Shown here piece after piece: positions 24,041 through 32,852 of a stretch of 64,000 bases of DNA. The number at the start of each line of letters is the position of its first letter. Position 1 is the first letter of the stretch. The position numbers and the translations under genes were made by a program. The notes beneath the pieces are model-generated. The model saw only the letters and a list, made by a program, of their open reading frames with translations, was not told the origin of the DNA and made no database searches. Source of the stretch: Candidatus Fermentibacteraceae bacterium (GTDB lineage: Bacteria > Fermentibacterota > Fermentibacteria > Fermentibacterales > JCC-6); contig JADGDO010000014.1 in assembly GCA_016744855.1 (NCBI GenBank), positions 1 through 64,000 of the forward strand, read 5' to 3'.

Positions 24041-24468
24041 AAAAAATTACAGCAATCCTTGCTCTTGGGTTACTGCTTGTTTCGGCATGCGATTCAGCTG
24101 AAACGGAAGTGGAAGCCAGCGCACCGGCAACTCCTGGTGTTGTCGCACTTGCAAATACTACCTGTCCTGTTATGGGGCTGGAAGTTATGGATGGTGAGTT
24201 CCTGGAGTGGGAAGGGTACAGAATTAACCTATGCTGTCCCGGATGTGATGAAACATTCCTTTCCGATCCGGAAAAGTACATGGGAATTCTCGCAGAAGAT
24301 CCTTCTGTATCTGCAGACCTCTCAGCTTTTCTGCCTGAGGAAGGCATCGGAGGGTGTGCATCTGGTTCCTGTAACATGGTTTCTGAAGAATGCCCTGATT
24401 GCACAGATGAAGAATTATGCGAAGCCTGCGAAACTGCTGATGCTCCAGCGGCATGTCACACAGAATAG
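24037..24468 (+). CDS. Lipoprotein with YHS/TRASH-like metal-binding domain
   Basis: A 143-residue lipoprotein: signal and lipobox MKKITAILALGLLLVSAC, Cys at residue 18. The mature domain at about 40-85 has the YHS/TRASH pattern CPVMGLEV...YRINLCCPGC followed by SDPEKYM, a Cys-rich treble-clef metal-binding unit. The C-terminal 45 residues are unusually rich in Cys (CASGSC, CPDCTDEELCEACE, CHTE). It is probably a periplasmic metal buffer that delivers copper, silver or zinc to the adaptor, which itself carries a metal-binding domain. GTG start with GAAGGAGA upstream, overlapping tolC; the next gene begins 16 bases before its end. Confidence 0.78.
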   Translation: MKKITAILALGLLLVSACDSAETEVEASAPATPGVVALANTTCPVMGLEVMDGEFLEWEGYRINLCCPGCDETFLSDPEKYMGILAEDPSVSADLSAFLPEEGIGGCASGSCNMVSEECPDCTDEELCEACETADAPAACHTE

Positions 24469-25625
24469 TTAGCAGGTATCTGCCTGTTGCTACTGCTGCG
24501 TCTGTCGGTATTGCTGTTTTTCTGATATTCGGTGGGATGGACACGCATGAAAGCTCGGGCAGCTATGCCTGCCCGATGCTCTGTGTTGTTCTTGAAAACC
24601 CAGGAAATTGCCCAGTCTGTGGGATGGAACTGGAGCAACTTCTGGAAACGGGAGATACCCTGCTTGTAAGCGATACAGGAAGCGCACTTGCGGGTATTGC
24701 TTCTGTTGAGGTTTCTGAACAACGCCTCTCTACTATGGGGCGGTTCCCGGCAACAGTTGTTTTTAGCAGTGAGACTGTGGTTGAAGCTAGCAGCTGGGTA
24801 GACGGTCGAATATCTGATGTTCGTATTGTCGGCCCCGGAGAGTCGGTGGAGAGAGGTCAGGTCCTTGCTGTTTTACATTCACCTCAGCTTCAGAGTGCAC
24901 GAACTGATTATGTATCAGCACTCACGTCGGGAGATCTATTTCTTAGAGAAGCAGCAGAGGATAGGCTTCTGGAACTCGGGGTTCAACCGGGAAGTTTTTC
25001 AGAACCCACAGCTGTGGCATACATATACTCCCCTGTGTCAGGTAGAATTGGAGAGGTATTTTTAAACTCCGGTAGCTGGCTGACGAGAGGAACTTCGTTT
25101 GCTACTGTAGTCGAAGAAGATGGCAGGGAACTCCGGATCGATATACCTCAGAACCAGGCTCTCTTGATGGAAGAGGGGCTTCAGCTTTCTTTTGAATATT
25201 CAGAGCAGCGCTTCAATTCTTCAGTTACACGGATAAACGCCGAACTGAACAGAGAAAGCTTAACTCTCCCTGTTTTTGCTTCCTTGCCAGCGCAACTGGT
25301 GCTTACTGCGGGTTCTCCTCTGATGGTTGATGTTCAGTTGACCAGCTCACAAATCTCTGTAGTTGCAGTTCCGGAAAGAGCGGTTCTTGTTCTTGGCGAC
25401 CGCAGTATTGTCTACATCGATTTACTTGAGGGTAGATATGTTCCTCGTCTTATCAGAAAGGGAGAGCTTTCTTACAACGATAACTTTGAACCCTTCTTTC
25501 CAGTCCTGGAAGGACTTTCCCCGGGAGAAAGAGTTGTCCTCGATGCCGCTTTCCTTCTGGATTCTCAGGCTGAGTTAACCGGCATAACATCCTTGATGAA
25601 CAGCTCTGCTGGAGATAGTTTGTGA
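24453..25625 (+). CDS. RND efflux periplasmic adaptor with heavy-metal-binding domain
   Basis: A 390-residue membrane-fusion protein of the CusB/CzcB type. It has an N-terminal anchor (VATAASVGIAVFLIFGG), then a heavy-metal-binding domain of the form YACPM...GNCPVCGMELEQ at about 30-55, as found in CusB-type adaptors. The biotinyl/lipoyl-like hairpin follows (GRISDVRIVGPGESVERGQ) and the beta-barrel domain (PVSGRIGEVFLNSGSW). It bridges the TolC channel to the RND pump. It overlaps the lipoprotein gene by 16 bases and the pump gene by four, so all four genes are translationally coupled. Confidence 0.9.
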   Translation: MSHRIVSRYLPVATAASVGIAVFLIFGGMDTHESSGSYACPMLCVVLENPGNCPVCGMELEQLLETGDTLLVSDTGSALAGIASVEVSEQRLSTMGRFPATVVFSSETVVEASSWVDGRISDVRIVGPGESVERGQVLAVLHSPQLQSARTDYVSALTSGDLFLREAAEDRLLELGVQPGSFSEPTAVAYIYSPVSGRIGEVFLNSGSWLTRGTSFATVVEEDGRELRIDIPQNQALLMEEGLQLSFEYSEQRFNSSVTRINAELNRESLTLPVFASLPAQLVLTAGSPLMVDVQLTSSQISVVAVPERAVLVLGDRSIVYIDLLEGRYVPRLIRKGELSYNDNFEPFFPVLEGLSPGERVVLDAAFLLDSQAELTGITSLMNSSAGDSL

Positions 25626-28600
25626 AACACTTTCTAAACTGGACTGTTCTGCACCCGGTTCCTGTTCTGCTTGCTTCAGTGCTTATAGGGCTGATCGGCA
25701 TCCATTCTGTTGCAACGGTTCCGGTTGATGCTCTTCCTGATGTGACAGAGAATCAGGTAATCATTGCAGTTTCCTGGAATGGCAGAAGTCCAGAAGAGGT
25801 TTATGAACAAATTACCCTTCCACTGACCGGAGCGGTGTCTGGGCTTGAGGGAATGACAAGTGTTCGAGCTGTCTCAGCGTTCGGGTACTCACAGCTTTAT
25901 GCAGTGTTTAGCGATGATATAGATTTCTACACAGCAAGAACCAGGGTAATGGAAAAAGTGGACGAAGTTGTCGCTTCTCTTCCCGACCAGGCAGATATCA
26001 CTTTTGGGCCAGATGCTACTGCCCTGGGTCAGATATTCTGGTACACAGTAGATGGTCCGCATAATGCAGGAGTTCTTCGTGATCTGCACGATGATGTAAT
26101 CGCCCGCAGGCTTCTGATGGTTCCCGGTGTTGCAGAAGTCGCCGGAGTGGGTGGTTTTAGCAGAGAGCTAATTGTCGAAGCCGATCCTGCTCAGCTCTGG
26201 CAATTCGGGATTGATTTCAATACCCTCTTAACTTCGGTAAGAAATTCAGGAGTAGACTTTGCAGCCGGAGCATTAGAATCTTCAGGGATGGAGATTGTTG
26301 TTGAAGGACTGGTAGAGCCCTCCTCTCCGGAAGAACTTCGTCAGACAATTGTTACCGTTAGAGATGGCGTGTCGATTCTTCTCGGTGACGTTGCAGAAGT
26401 CTATTGGGGCCCGGGCCCCAGACGCGGCATACTTGCTGATGAAAACGGGGAAACAGTCGGCGGCATAGTCACAATGCGTATGGGTTCAAACCCAGTGGAA
26501 GTTATTGAGGGATTGGAAGAACAGCTCAAGCTCTTAAAAACAGCGCTGCCAGCAGGTGTATCAGTTAACCCCTACTACGACAGAAGAACGCTGATTGAAG
26601 AAACAACAAAAACGCTCACCGATTCCATTATATGGGAAATATTTATCACTATTGGAGTTGTTTTCTTTTTCCTTCGCAGAGCGAGGGAAGCCCTTCTTGT
26701 TGCTGCAAGCCTTCCGTTTGCAATTCTTCTCTGCTTTATAGCAATGAAAGTCATCGGTGTACCTGCAAATATTATGAGTTATGCTGGAATCGCAGTTGCA
26801 ATAGGCACTCTTGTCGATATGGGCATTGTTATGGTTGAAGCGATTCACAGCAGAAAAGGAAGCATTGTAGATGCTGCCTACTCTGTAGCAGGGCCAATCC
26901 TTACCAGTCTTGGAACAACCATAATCAGTTTTATCCCCGTTTTTTTCCTGACCGGCCAGAGTGCTAAGCTATTCCAGCCACTTGCATGGACCAAAACGCT
27001 TGTTCTTGCCGGTGCCGGTGTTACAGCTTTTACTCTAATACCTGCTGCTGCGAAGTTCTTTCTTCTCAAACCAAAAGGCAAAGTTCCACTTGCTTTGGCC
27101 GGGTCAATCGGTCTCGGCCTTCTCGGAGGTTGGGTTGCCTCTCGTGCTGGACCTGTTGCATCGGTTGTAATGGCAGTCAGTCTCTCTCTTCTTGGCTGGT
27201 GGTCTGTAAAAGAGAGTAGAAAGCCCCGTTCCGGAATCAGGTTTCTCGAGAGAAAATACAAGCCGCTGCTCTCATGGTGTATGAACCACCGAAGCGTTTT
27301 TATAGCATTACCTGTTCTGATTGTTCTGCTTGGGTATACCGCATTTTCGGGACTGGGAACTCAGTTTATGCCTCCATTGGATGAGGGTAGCTTTCTCTTT
27401 ATGCCATCTCTTCTTCCAGCAGGCTCGTTGACCGAGACCGGTCGGGTGATGGTTAACCAGAACGCCGCTCTTTCGCTCCTTCCAGAGGTAAACAGAGTCG
27501 TGGGTAAAGCTGGCAGAGCAGATTCACCTCTGGACCCAGCACCCGTAGGAATGATAGAAACGCTTATCACCCTGAACCCGAGAAACACTTGGCGAGAGGG
27601 AATAACAGAGCAGGACATTCTTGATTCTCTGAGAGCTTCAGTGGAGATGCCTGGTATTGCTCCCTCCTGGTTACAACCAATTGAGACCAGGGTTGTGATG
27701 CTTCAATCCGGAATAAAAACTTCAATGGGCATTGAAATTCACGGCGAAGATCCTCTTGAAGCCGAAAGAATCGCAATTGCCCTTGAAGAGGTTCTTGAGG
27801 GAATTCCTGGTACCCGAGATATCAGTGCTCTTCGCACGGGAAGAAAACCCTATGCAAGGGTTGTCATTGACAGGGAAAGAGCAGCTCTTCTTGGAATTTC
27901 TATGGCCACAGTGAACCTTTCTCTGAGGGGAGCTATTGGAGGGGTGGCAGCGGGAGAAATTGTTGACGGTTACTCATCAAATACAATACGGGTCAGGTAC
28001 TCTAAAGACTTCCGCGATAAACCGGGTGATATCGAAAATGTTCTTGTAAGCTCAATTGACGGTGTTCAATACCCGCTGTCCATGATTGCTTCTCTTACAA
28101 CGGAAACCGGAGCTGCTTCAATACGGTCTGTTGATGGAGATCCAGTTGCATATCTGATGCTTAATTCTTCGGGCCGGGATCAGGGTGGTCTAATTGAAGA
28201 AGCGGATTTGGCTATAGAAGAGTTGATCAGTAGAGAGAGATCTATGCCCGAAGAGGATAGAACACTGAATATGCCTGAGGGATACTGGTACAGGTGGGTA
28301 GGAGACTGGCAGAATCAGCAGGAAGCAAGGAAGAGATTTGCACTGCTTCTTCCTGTGTGTCTTTTTTCGATTTTCCTACTCATGTATATGGAATTCAAGA
28401 CTTTCTCAGTTCCGGCAATCATCTTTGCTGGTAGCATCCCCGTTGCAGTTTCAGGGGGACTGATCGGTCTGCGTTTCTGGCCGGTGCTTCACAGAATGCT
28501 GGAAAGTGCAGGTCTTACCGGTGCTGCTGCCCCCAATCAGATTAACATTACAGTTGCAGTTGTTGTAGGCTTCATTGCCCTGCTAGGTATCTGTGTAGAT

Positions 28601-28903
28601 GACGGTGTGCTGATGGCATCTAACATCACCCGCCTCGTAAGGAAAGAGAAGCCTGGAACAGTCAGAGAGCTTCGATCCCTTGTGCTAAGTGCGGGGACGA
28701 TGCGAATAAGACCTGCAGTCATGACAACAGTTACCACCATCATGGCTCTTATACCAGTCCTTCTTGCCTCAGGCAGGGGCAGTACTCTCGCCCGGCCGAT
28801 GGCTATTCCGGTGTTTGGTGGTATGATTCTTGAATTTCTCAGCATGCTGATTGTACCGGTTGTGTACAGCTGGTGGCTTGAAAGAAAACTCCCGAAATCG
28901 TAG
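25622..28903 (+). CDS. Heavy-metal RND efflux pump (CzcA/CusA family)
   Basis: A 1093-residue inner-membrane transporter that would export metal cations from the periplasm, driven by protons. Signature N-terminus VPVDALPDVTENQVIIAVSW and the SPEEVYEQITLPL loop are typical of the HME-RND class. Two sets of transmembrane helices are visible (about 330-540 and 860-1080). The TM4 proton-relay segment reads IGTLVDMGIVMVEAIHS, and the later one LGICVDDGVLMASNI. The family is about 1030-1050 residues; an extra hydrophobic segment at about 485-530 accounts for the difference. GTG start overlapping the adaptor stop. Metal specificity is unclear: no Met triad of CusA type is obvious. Confidence 0.92.
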   Translation: MKHFLNWTVLHPVPVLLASVLIGLIGIHSVATVPVDALPDVTENQVIIAVSWNGRSPEEVYEQITLPLTGAVSGLEGMTSVRAVSAFGYSQLYAVFSDDIDFYTARTRVMEKVDEVVASLPDQADITFGPDATALGQIFWYTVDGPHNAGVLRDLHDDVIARRLLMVPGVAEVAGVGGFSRELIVEADPAQLWQFGIDFNTLLTSVRNSGVDFAAGALESSGMEIVVEGLVEPSSPEELRQTIVTVRDGVSILLGDVAEVYWGPGPRRGILADENGETVGGIVTMRMGSNPVEVIEGLEEQLKLLKTALPAGVSVNPYYDRRTLIEETTKTLTDSIIWEIFITIGVVFFFLRRAREALLVAASLPFAILLCFIAMKVIGVPANIMSYAGIAVAIGTLVDMGIVMVEAIHSRKGSIVDAAYSVAGPILTSLGTTIISFIPVFFLTGQSAKLFQPLAWTKTLVLAGAGVTAFTLIPAAAKFFLLKPKGKVPLALAGSIGLGLLGGWVASRAGPVASVVMAVSLSLLGWWSVKESRKPRSGIRFLERKYKPLLSWCMNHRSVFIALPVLIVLLGYTAFSGLGTQFMPPLDEGSFLFMPSLLPAGSLTETGRVMVNQNAALSLLPEVNRVVGKAGRADSPLDPAPVGMIETLITLNPRNTWREGITEQDILDSLRASVEMPGIAPSWLQPIETRVVMLQSGIKTSMGIEIHGEDPLEAERIAIALEEVLEGIPGTRDISALRTGRKPYARVVIDRERAALLGISMATVNLSLRGAIGGVAAGEIVDGYSSNTIRVRYSKDFRDKPGDIENVLVSSIDGVQYPLSMIASLTTETGAASIRSVDGDPVAYLMLNSSGRDQGGLIEEADLAIEELISRERSMPEEDRTLNMPEGYWYRWVGDWQNQQEARKRFALLLPVCLFSIFLLMYMEFKTFSVPAIIFAGSIPVAVSGGLIGLRFWPVLHRMLESAGLTGAAAPNQINITVAVVVGFIALLGICVDDGVLMASNITRLVRKEKPGTVRELRSLVLSAGTMRIRPAVMTTVTTIMALIPVLLASGRGSTLARPMAIPVFGGMILEFLSMLIVPVVYSWWLERKLPKS

Positions 28904-28909
28904 AGATAG

Positions 28910-28942
28910 AGCAGAGCCGGCATCGGGGGGATACCGGCTCGG
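28910..28942 (+). terminator. Candidate terminator of the metal-efflux operon
   Basis: GAGCCGG (28914-28920) pairs with CCGGCTC (28934-28940), extended by an A-T pair pair beyond a C-A mismatch, just after the pump stop. No T-tract follows on the plus strand, so termination may be weak or rho-dependent. Confidence 0.4.
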
Positions 28943-28955
28943 AAGAAGAGAAGTA

Positions 28956-30242
28956 TCAGCGAACCACAGTTACCCGTGTACTCGATATTTCTCCGTTGAA
29001 GTCTGCCTTGAGCAGATAAACTCCCTGAGGCAGTTCAGAGATATCTGCTGTGCACTCAAGCAGACCCTGAGGTGCATTGCCGGACCATATTTTCTTTACT
29101 GTTCTTCCATCGAGACTGATGATTGAGACTTCCGCCTGAACCGGGAAGCCTGATGACAGGAAGAAAGAAAGGGAGGAAGAAGCCGGGTTCTGAAGAATTC
29201 CGACTCTGTGTCTGATGGGGGTATATCCCTGACCGCTTTCCTCTTCAAAACCGTTGTCGTCAACTCCCAGGCAGTAGTAAACGTACTCGGAATAGTCTCC
29301 TGAAAGAATATCAACCACGCCGTCATTATTCCAATCGAAAAGGAAAGGTTTTGTGTCGGGATCTATCATAAGAAGGTCACCTCCACCTTCTCTTTGAAGC
29401 ATCTCCGGTGAACCGAATTCAGGGTTATCATCTGTTCCTGTGTTTTCGAAGTACCAGAAACCTTGAGGATCTACGGAAAGACCTTCTCCAAGGATTAGAT
29501 CCTTCTTGCCATCGTTATTTAGATCATAAACACATGGCTGAGTTCTCCACATTTCAATGGGAACCGGGCCTGTGCCCGGGTCGTAACTTATGTAGTCTTC
29601 AGTTTCAAACAAGTATGCCTCTGGAGTACCCGTGTTGATAAATAAACGTACCCGCTTTGGTGATACCTCCGGATGTCCCTCGTTGCATACTATCAGGTCA
29701 AGAAGACCGTCATTGTTCCAGTCAGTTACAAATGGAGCCGAGTTCTGACCAACCCATAAAGAGTCACCGTTGGACATTCTGATAACAGAATCTGCACCGA
29801 GAGTGATGGGATCTTCTGATGTTCTCGGAAAGAAGTGAACGAGGCCCAGTCTTTCTCCCATGATAAGATCAAGCATTCCGTCGTTGTTGAAATCCACAAC
29901 CTGTGGACTTGTAGCACCTGTGCATCAACCAGCTTCCATCGCTATGTACTCTCCATCACCCTGCATCCATTCAAAAGTATTGAAAACCGGGATATCAGTA
30001 TCGCTTTCGTTTTCGTAGAGAGCCACATTGGCAAACTCACTATTGGCATAACCAACAAAGCAACCAAGAATCAAATCAGGTTTCCCATCTGCATTCCAGT
30101 CACCCATCCAGGGGTTCAGGTGACCGAAAATCTGGGTGATGGGTTCACCTGCACAATTAATCTGGACCGGATCTTGGAAAACCGGTATGTCGCAGAATGC
30201 TGCTACACCCAGTAGAAGAACAATCGTAACTGCAAGCCTCAT
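28956..30242 (-). CDS. Secreted FG-GAP/VCBS-repeat protein interrupted by an in-frame TGA
   Basis: One reading frame of 429 codons, broken at codon 106 by TGA (complement of 29925-29927). Both halves clearly belong together: the upstream part has a signal peptide (MRLAVTIVLLLGVAAFCD) and the FG-GAP repeat DWNADGKPDLILG; the downstream part continues in the same frame with DFNNDGMLDLIMGE, DWNNDGLLDLIVC, DLNNDGKKDLILGE and DWNNDGVVDILSGD, each a calcium-binding beta-propeller blade. The C-terminus (NPASSSLSFFLSSG, SLDGRTVKKIW, LPQGVYLLKADF) resembles a type IX sorting domain. It has a strong promoter at 30278-30306. Either a nonsense mutation, a sequencing error or a recoded codon explains the TGA; a hairpin starts 14 bases after it. 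Confidence 0.8.
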
Positions 30243-30277
30243 AACAAACTCCTTTTCAATGTTTTTGGTGCGGAGGA

Positions 30278-30306
30278 ATTATAAAGTAGAATTCCTACCG
30301 AGTCAA
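30278..30306 (-). promoter_or_regulatory. Sigma70-like promoter with embedded operator-like motif, copy 2
   Basis: On the minus strand TTGACT (complement of 30301-30306) and TATAAT (complement of 30278-30283) are separated by exactly 17 bases and point at the FG-GAP gene 36 bases downstream. The spacer is nearly all taken up by a 19-mer (30285-30303) almost identical to the motif at 22784-22803 beside the metal-efflux operon. A protein bound there would block RNA polymerase, so repression is the simplest reading. Confidence 0.75.
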
Positions 30307-30382
30307 GAAATGCGCTCAGCGCATTGATTGACATCCCGTTCATAATTGAGTAGCCTTGGTTTCTCAGAGGGAGGAAATTCTC

Positions 30383-31615
30383 GTGGAAAAAACCCGAAGT
30401 GCTTACAGTGATGTTCTGGAATCTGTTATGTCTCTGCGCACATTGCTGGATCGAGCTTTTACATCAATTTCCGTTTCTGGAAGATCAGCTCCTGAGATAC
30501 ACAGGGAGCTGAAAATAGACAGAAAGCTTGCTTGGAAGCTCTCGAAATTTCTTTCCGAGGATGATCATTTCCAGGCTGCTGTTCAATTTCCCGGGAAAGC
30601 TGCTCTGACAAACTTTGTCAAGCTGCTGAGGAAATCTGGAGTAGACGTAAAGCTAACAGCAGAGCTTCTTCGTAGTTCAGAGAAGTTCAACAGCCTTGTT
30701 CTGAAGCATGCTGAGGACAGATCTTCTTTCGATATGATGATGCTTTCTCTCTCGGAGAGCGGTCTTTTGCAGGCTTATCGCGCTCAGCAGAAGGTCCAAT
30801 TCTCAGCCAACAGTTATCTCCTCGGTATTCAGTCTAGAGCACAGTTCTCAACCTGCTTCTTTCATCCCTCTGAAAACCCTGATCAAGTGGATTCAGCAAT
30901 ACTCCGTGGAGTGATTGACTTAAGAAGGAACAGACCAAAAGCTCCTTTTGTAATACACAGCATTTATCACGGGGATGTGGATGGAGAGAAAACGGAATCT
31001 GTCAGGACGATACCTGTAGAGAATTCCGAGAACCCAGTTATTCAAAGCTGCGGTTTTCTTAGAGATTTTTGCTCGAAGCCACTTCCTGATGTTCTAGACA
31101 TCGAGGAGCACAGTAAACAGTGGAAAGTAAAGCTTGCCGATGCTCCAATAGGAAAAACCAGCCAGTTTTCTATTGTTTCAGCAGAGGTCTACCCGGAGCT
31201 TGAGAAGAGATGGGCAACACCTGATGAAAAGTTCTGGGAATTCCAAACATGCATTCGCACACCGGCAGAGGTTACCGTTAATGACCTTCTTGTTCACAGA
31301 TCTCTTCTTACAGAGAACGGTCCTCTTTCCGATATATGTCAGGATATTACAGTAACAAATGTTGTAATGCCCATCTCAAAACGGGCACCTGAAACACTGA
31401 TTCCATGCCATGCTCACATCAGATACTCAGGAACGGGTATAGATTCTCTGACATCAGCTATTGTTCCTGATTATGCTTCAATGGTAAAGAGAGTTTATGA
31501 TAAAACTGGCTGGAAAGCCGAGGATATGCACCTTTTCAGGCTTACAATCGAATATCCCGTAACGCCATCTTCAGTGTACCTGCGCGTTTCGATTCCTGAA
31601 AAAGGGAAAAAATAA
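30383..31615 (+). CDS. Conserved hypothetical protein with N-terminal helix-turn-helix-like region
   Basis: A 410-residue soluble protein. The GTG at 30383 is chosen because AGAGGGAGG ends eight bases before it; the TTG at 30356 has nothing upstream. Residues about 20-65 (RSAPEIHRELKIDRKLAWKL) look like a helix-turn-helix, which suggests a regulator. The remaining 340 residues form no family I recognise, though they have conserved-looking segments such as KAPFVIHSIYHGDVDG and SQFSIVSAEVYPEL. There are no membrane segments. It is convergent with a propeller lipoprotein and separated from it by a terminator at 31614-31649. Confidence 0.6.
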   Translation: MEKTRSAYSDVLESVMSLRTLLDRAFTSISVSGRSAPEIHRELKIDRKLAWKLSKFLSEDDHFQAAVQFPGKAALTNFVKLLRKSGVDVKLTAELLRSSEKFNSLVLKHAEDRSSFDMMMLSLSESGLLQAYRAQQKVQFSANSYLLGIQSRAQFSTCFFHPSENPDQVDSAILRGVIDLRRNRPKAPFVIHSIYHGDVDGEKTESVRTIPVENSENPVIQSCGFLRDFCSKPLPDVLDIEEHSKQWKVKLADAPIGKTSQFSIVSAEVYPELEKRWATPDEKFWEFQTCIRTPAEVTVNDLLVHRSLLTENGPLSDICQDITVTNVVMPISKRAPETLIPCHAHIRYSGTGIDSLTSAIVPDYASMVKRVYDKTGWKAEDMHLFRLTIEYPVTPSSVYLRVSIPEKGKK

Positions 31616-31649
31616 CGGGGATCTGATCCCTATTGAACAAATCCCCGTT
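31614..31649 (-). terminator. Terminator of the propeller lipoprotein gene
   Basis: A perfect 9-bp stem, AACGGGGAT paired with ATCCCCGTT, has an 18-base loop. On the minus strand it is followed by ATTTTTTCCC, so it terminates the minus-strand gene ending at 31669; on the plus strand no T-tract follows, so it is weaker for the plus-strand gene. Confidence 0.65.
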
Positions 31650-31668
31650 GGTCATATCACATTATGAT

Positions 31669-32844
31669 CTATTCTGCGAGAAACAGATCTTCATCTTCAG
31701 GAGTGATGATGTAGGCCCTGGGCCAGGTTTCTGTCTGTGGATTGAAACCAGTTACACCGTAGCTGTTTATCGAAGGAACCACATTCTCGTGTGCTTCATC
31801 TGTACGGAGTGCTGCGGTGAAAAGGAAATCACCTGTCTCACAGTCATACACTCTGTACACAGGAGTATCGTAGAAACCCATCAGAACCCAGAGTCTGTTG
31901 AGATTGTCTACTTCAATAAGAGCTATGAAAGTCTTGTAATCTTCGAGCTGGAAGCTATCAACCATGTCAGGTGGAGTGCCGGTTGCAGCCATCCTTGATC
32001 TGATTAGTTCGCGCTCCTCGACTATTTCCTCTTCTGTCTTTTTGATCCGGGGATAGTCTTCCTCTATCTGCCAAATCTGGTCACCATCCAGAGACCGTGA
32101 AGTAATCACGAAATGCTCGGTGGAGTAGGGAGTGGTAATCACATTATCATTTTTATCTGTATCGAAGAAAACCATGGTTTTCACCGATGCTCCAAGATCG
32201 TTCATGTCGAAGAGAATCATGTTTCTCTCGTACTCCATTTCATGGGCAGCCGAGTCTGTCCAGAGATAGATACCCATTCCAATATTCATCTCTTCTTCAG
32301 TCTGTTCGAACTCAGGTTTAAGACCCACAAAGCCACCAACAACCGGCGAAATCATAATCGGAGGTGTCGGAAAGAAACCTGTCATTGCATCGGTAAAAAC
32401 GTAGTCTGGATCGTAGAAGTTTAATTTACCGCCCATTGCATCGGGAATCATGAATGACCCATCGTCACGTACTGCAAAAGTGGAGAGCATGAGAAACTCA
32501 CCAGGTCCGCTTCCATCATGACCCACAGTGCTAACAAATTCTCCACCCCGTGTATAAACACTTACTCTGGTCTTGAGCATGTCTGCTATCGCGATGTTAC
32601 CGTCAGGAAGAAATTGAACACCCGCAATCTGTCCGAAAACAAAATTGGAGTCTCCCATTTCAACACCGATAGAATCCGTAATAGCAAGCCAGTGATCAAT
32701 TTCCGGCATTTCTAAAGCGGCTGTATCACTTTCAGACTGTGGATCCGAGGACGAGGAATCAGAGTCTGGAGCGTCCCCACAGGCTGAAATTATGAGAAGC
32801 AGAGCAAATCCTACAGCCGAAAGTACTGTTAGCTTCTTTCTCAT
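31669..32844 (-). CDS. Lipoprotein with 6-bladed beta-propeller
   Basis: A 391-residue lipoprotein: signal MRKKLTVLSAVGFALLLIISAC with the lipobox Cys at 22, then a Ser/Asp/Glu-rich linker. The mature part follows the 6-bladed NHL-like propeller pattern common in Bacteroidetes-type lipoproteins: FGQIAGVQFLPDGNIAIAD, then VYTRGGEFVSTVG, then GSGPGEF, where the GPGEF box is diagnostic. The last blades end in VYDCETGDFLFTA. The ligand is unknown. Start: ATG with AAGGAG upstream. It begins nine bases after the glutamine synthetase stop on the same strand, so is probably co-transcribed, an odd partner. Confidence 0.82.
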   Translation of the reverse strand: MRKKLTVLSAVGFALLLIISACGDAPDSDSSSSDPQSESDTAALEMPEIDHWLAITDSIGVEMGDSNFVFGQIAGVQFLPDGNIAIADMLKTRVSVYTRGGEFVSTVGHDGSGPGEFLMLSTFAVRDDGSFMIPDAMGGKLNFYDPDYVFTDAMTGFFPTPPIMISPVVGGFVGLKPEFEQTEEEMNIGMGIYLWTDSAAHEMEYERNMILFDMNDLGASVKTMVFFDTDKNDNVITTPYSTEHFVITSRSLDGDQIWQIEEDYPRIKKTEEEIVEERELIRSRMAATGTPPDMVDSFQLEDYKTFIALIEVDNLNRLWVLMGFYDTPVYRVYDCETGDFLFTAALRTDEAHENVVPSINSYGVTGFNPQTETWPRAYIITPEDEDLFLAE

Positions 32845-32852
32845 AATACTCC

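Noticed and set aside
26878-27261. Minus-strand frame of 127 residues inside the RND pump gene
   Set aside because: Antisense to a conserved transporter; Arg/Pro-rich shadow composition and no start signal.
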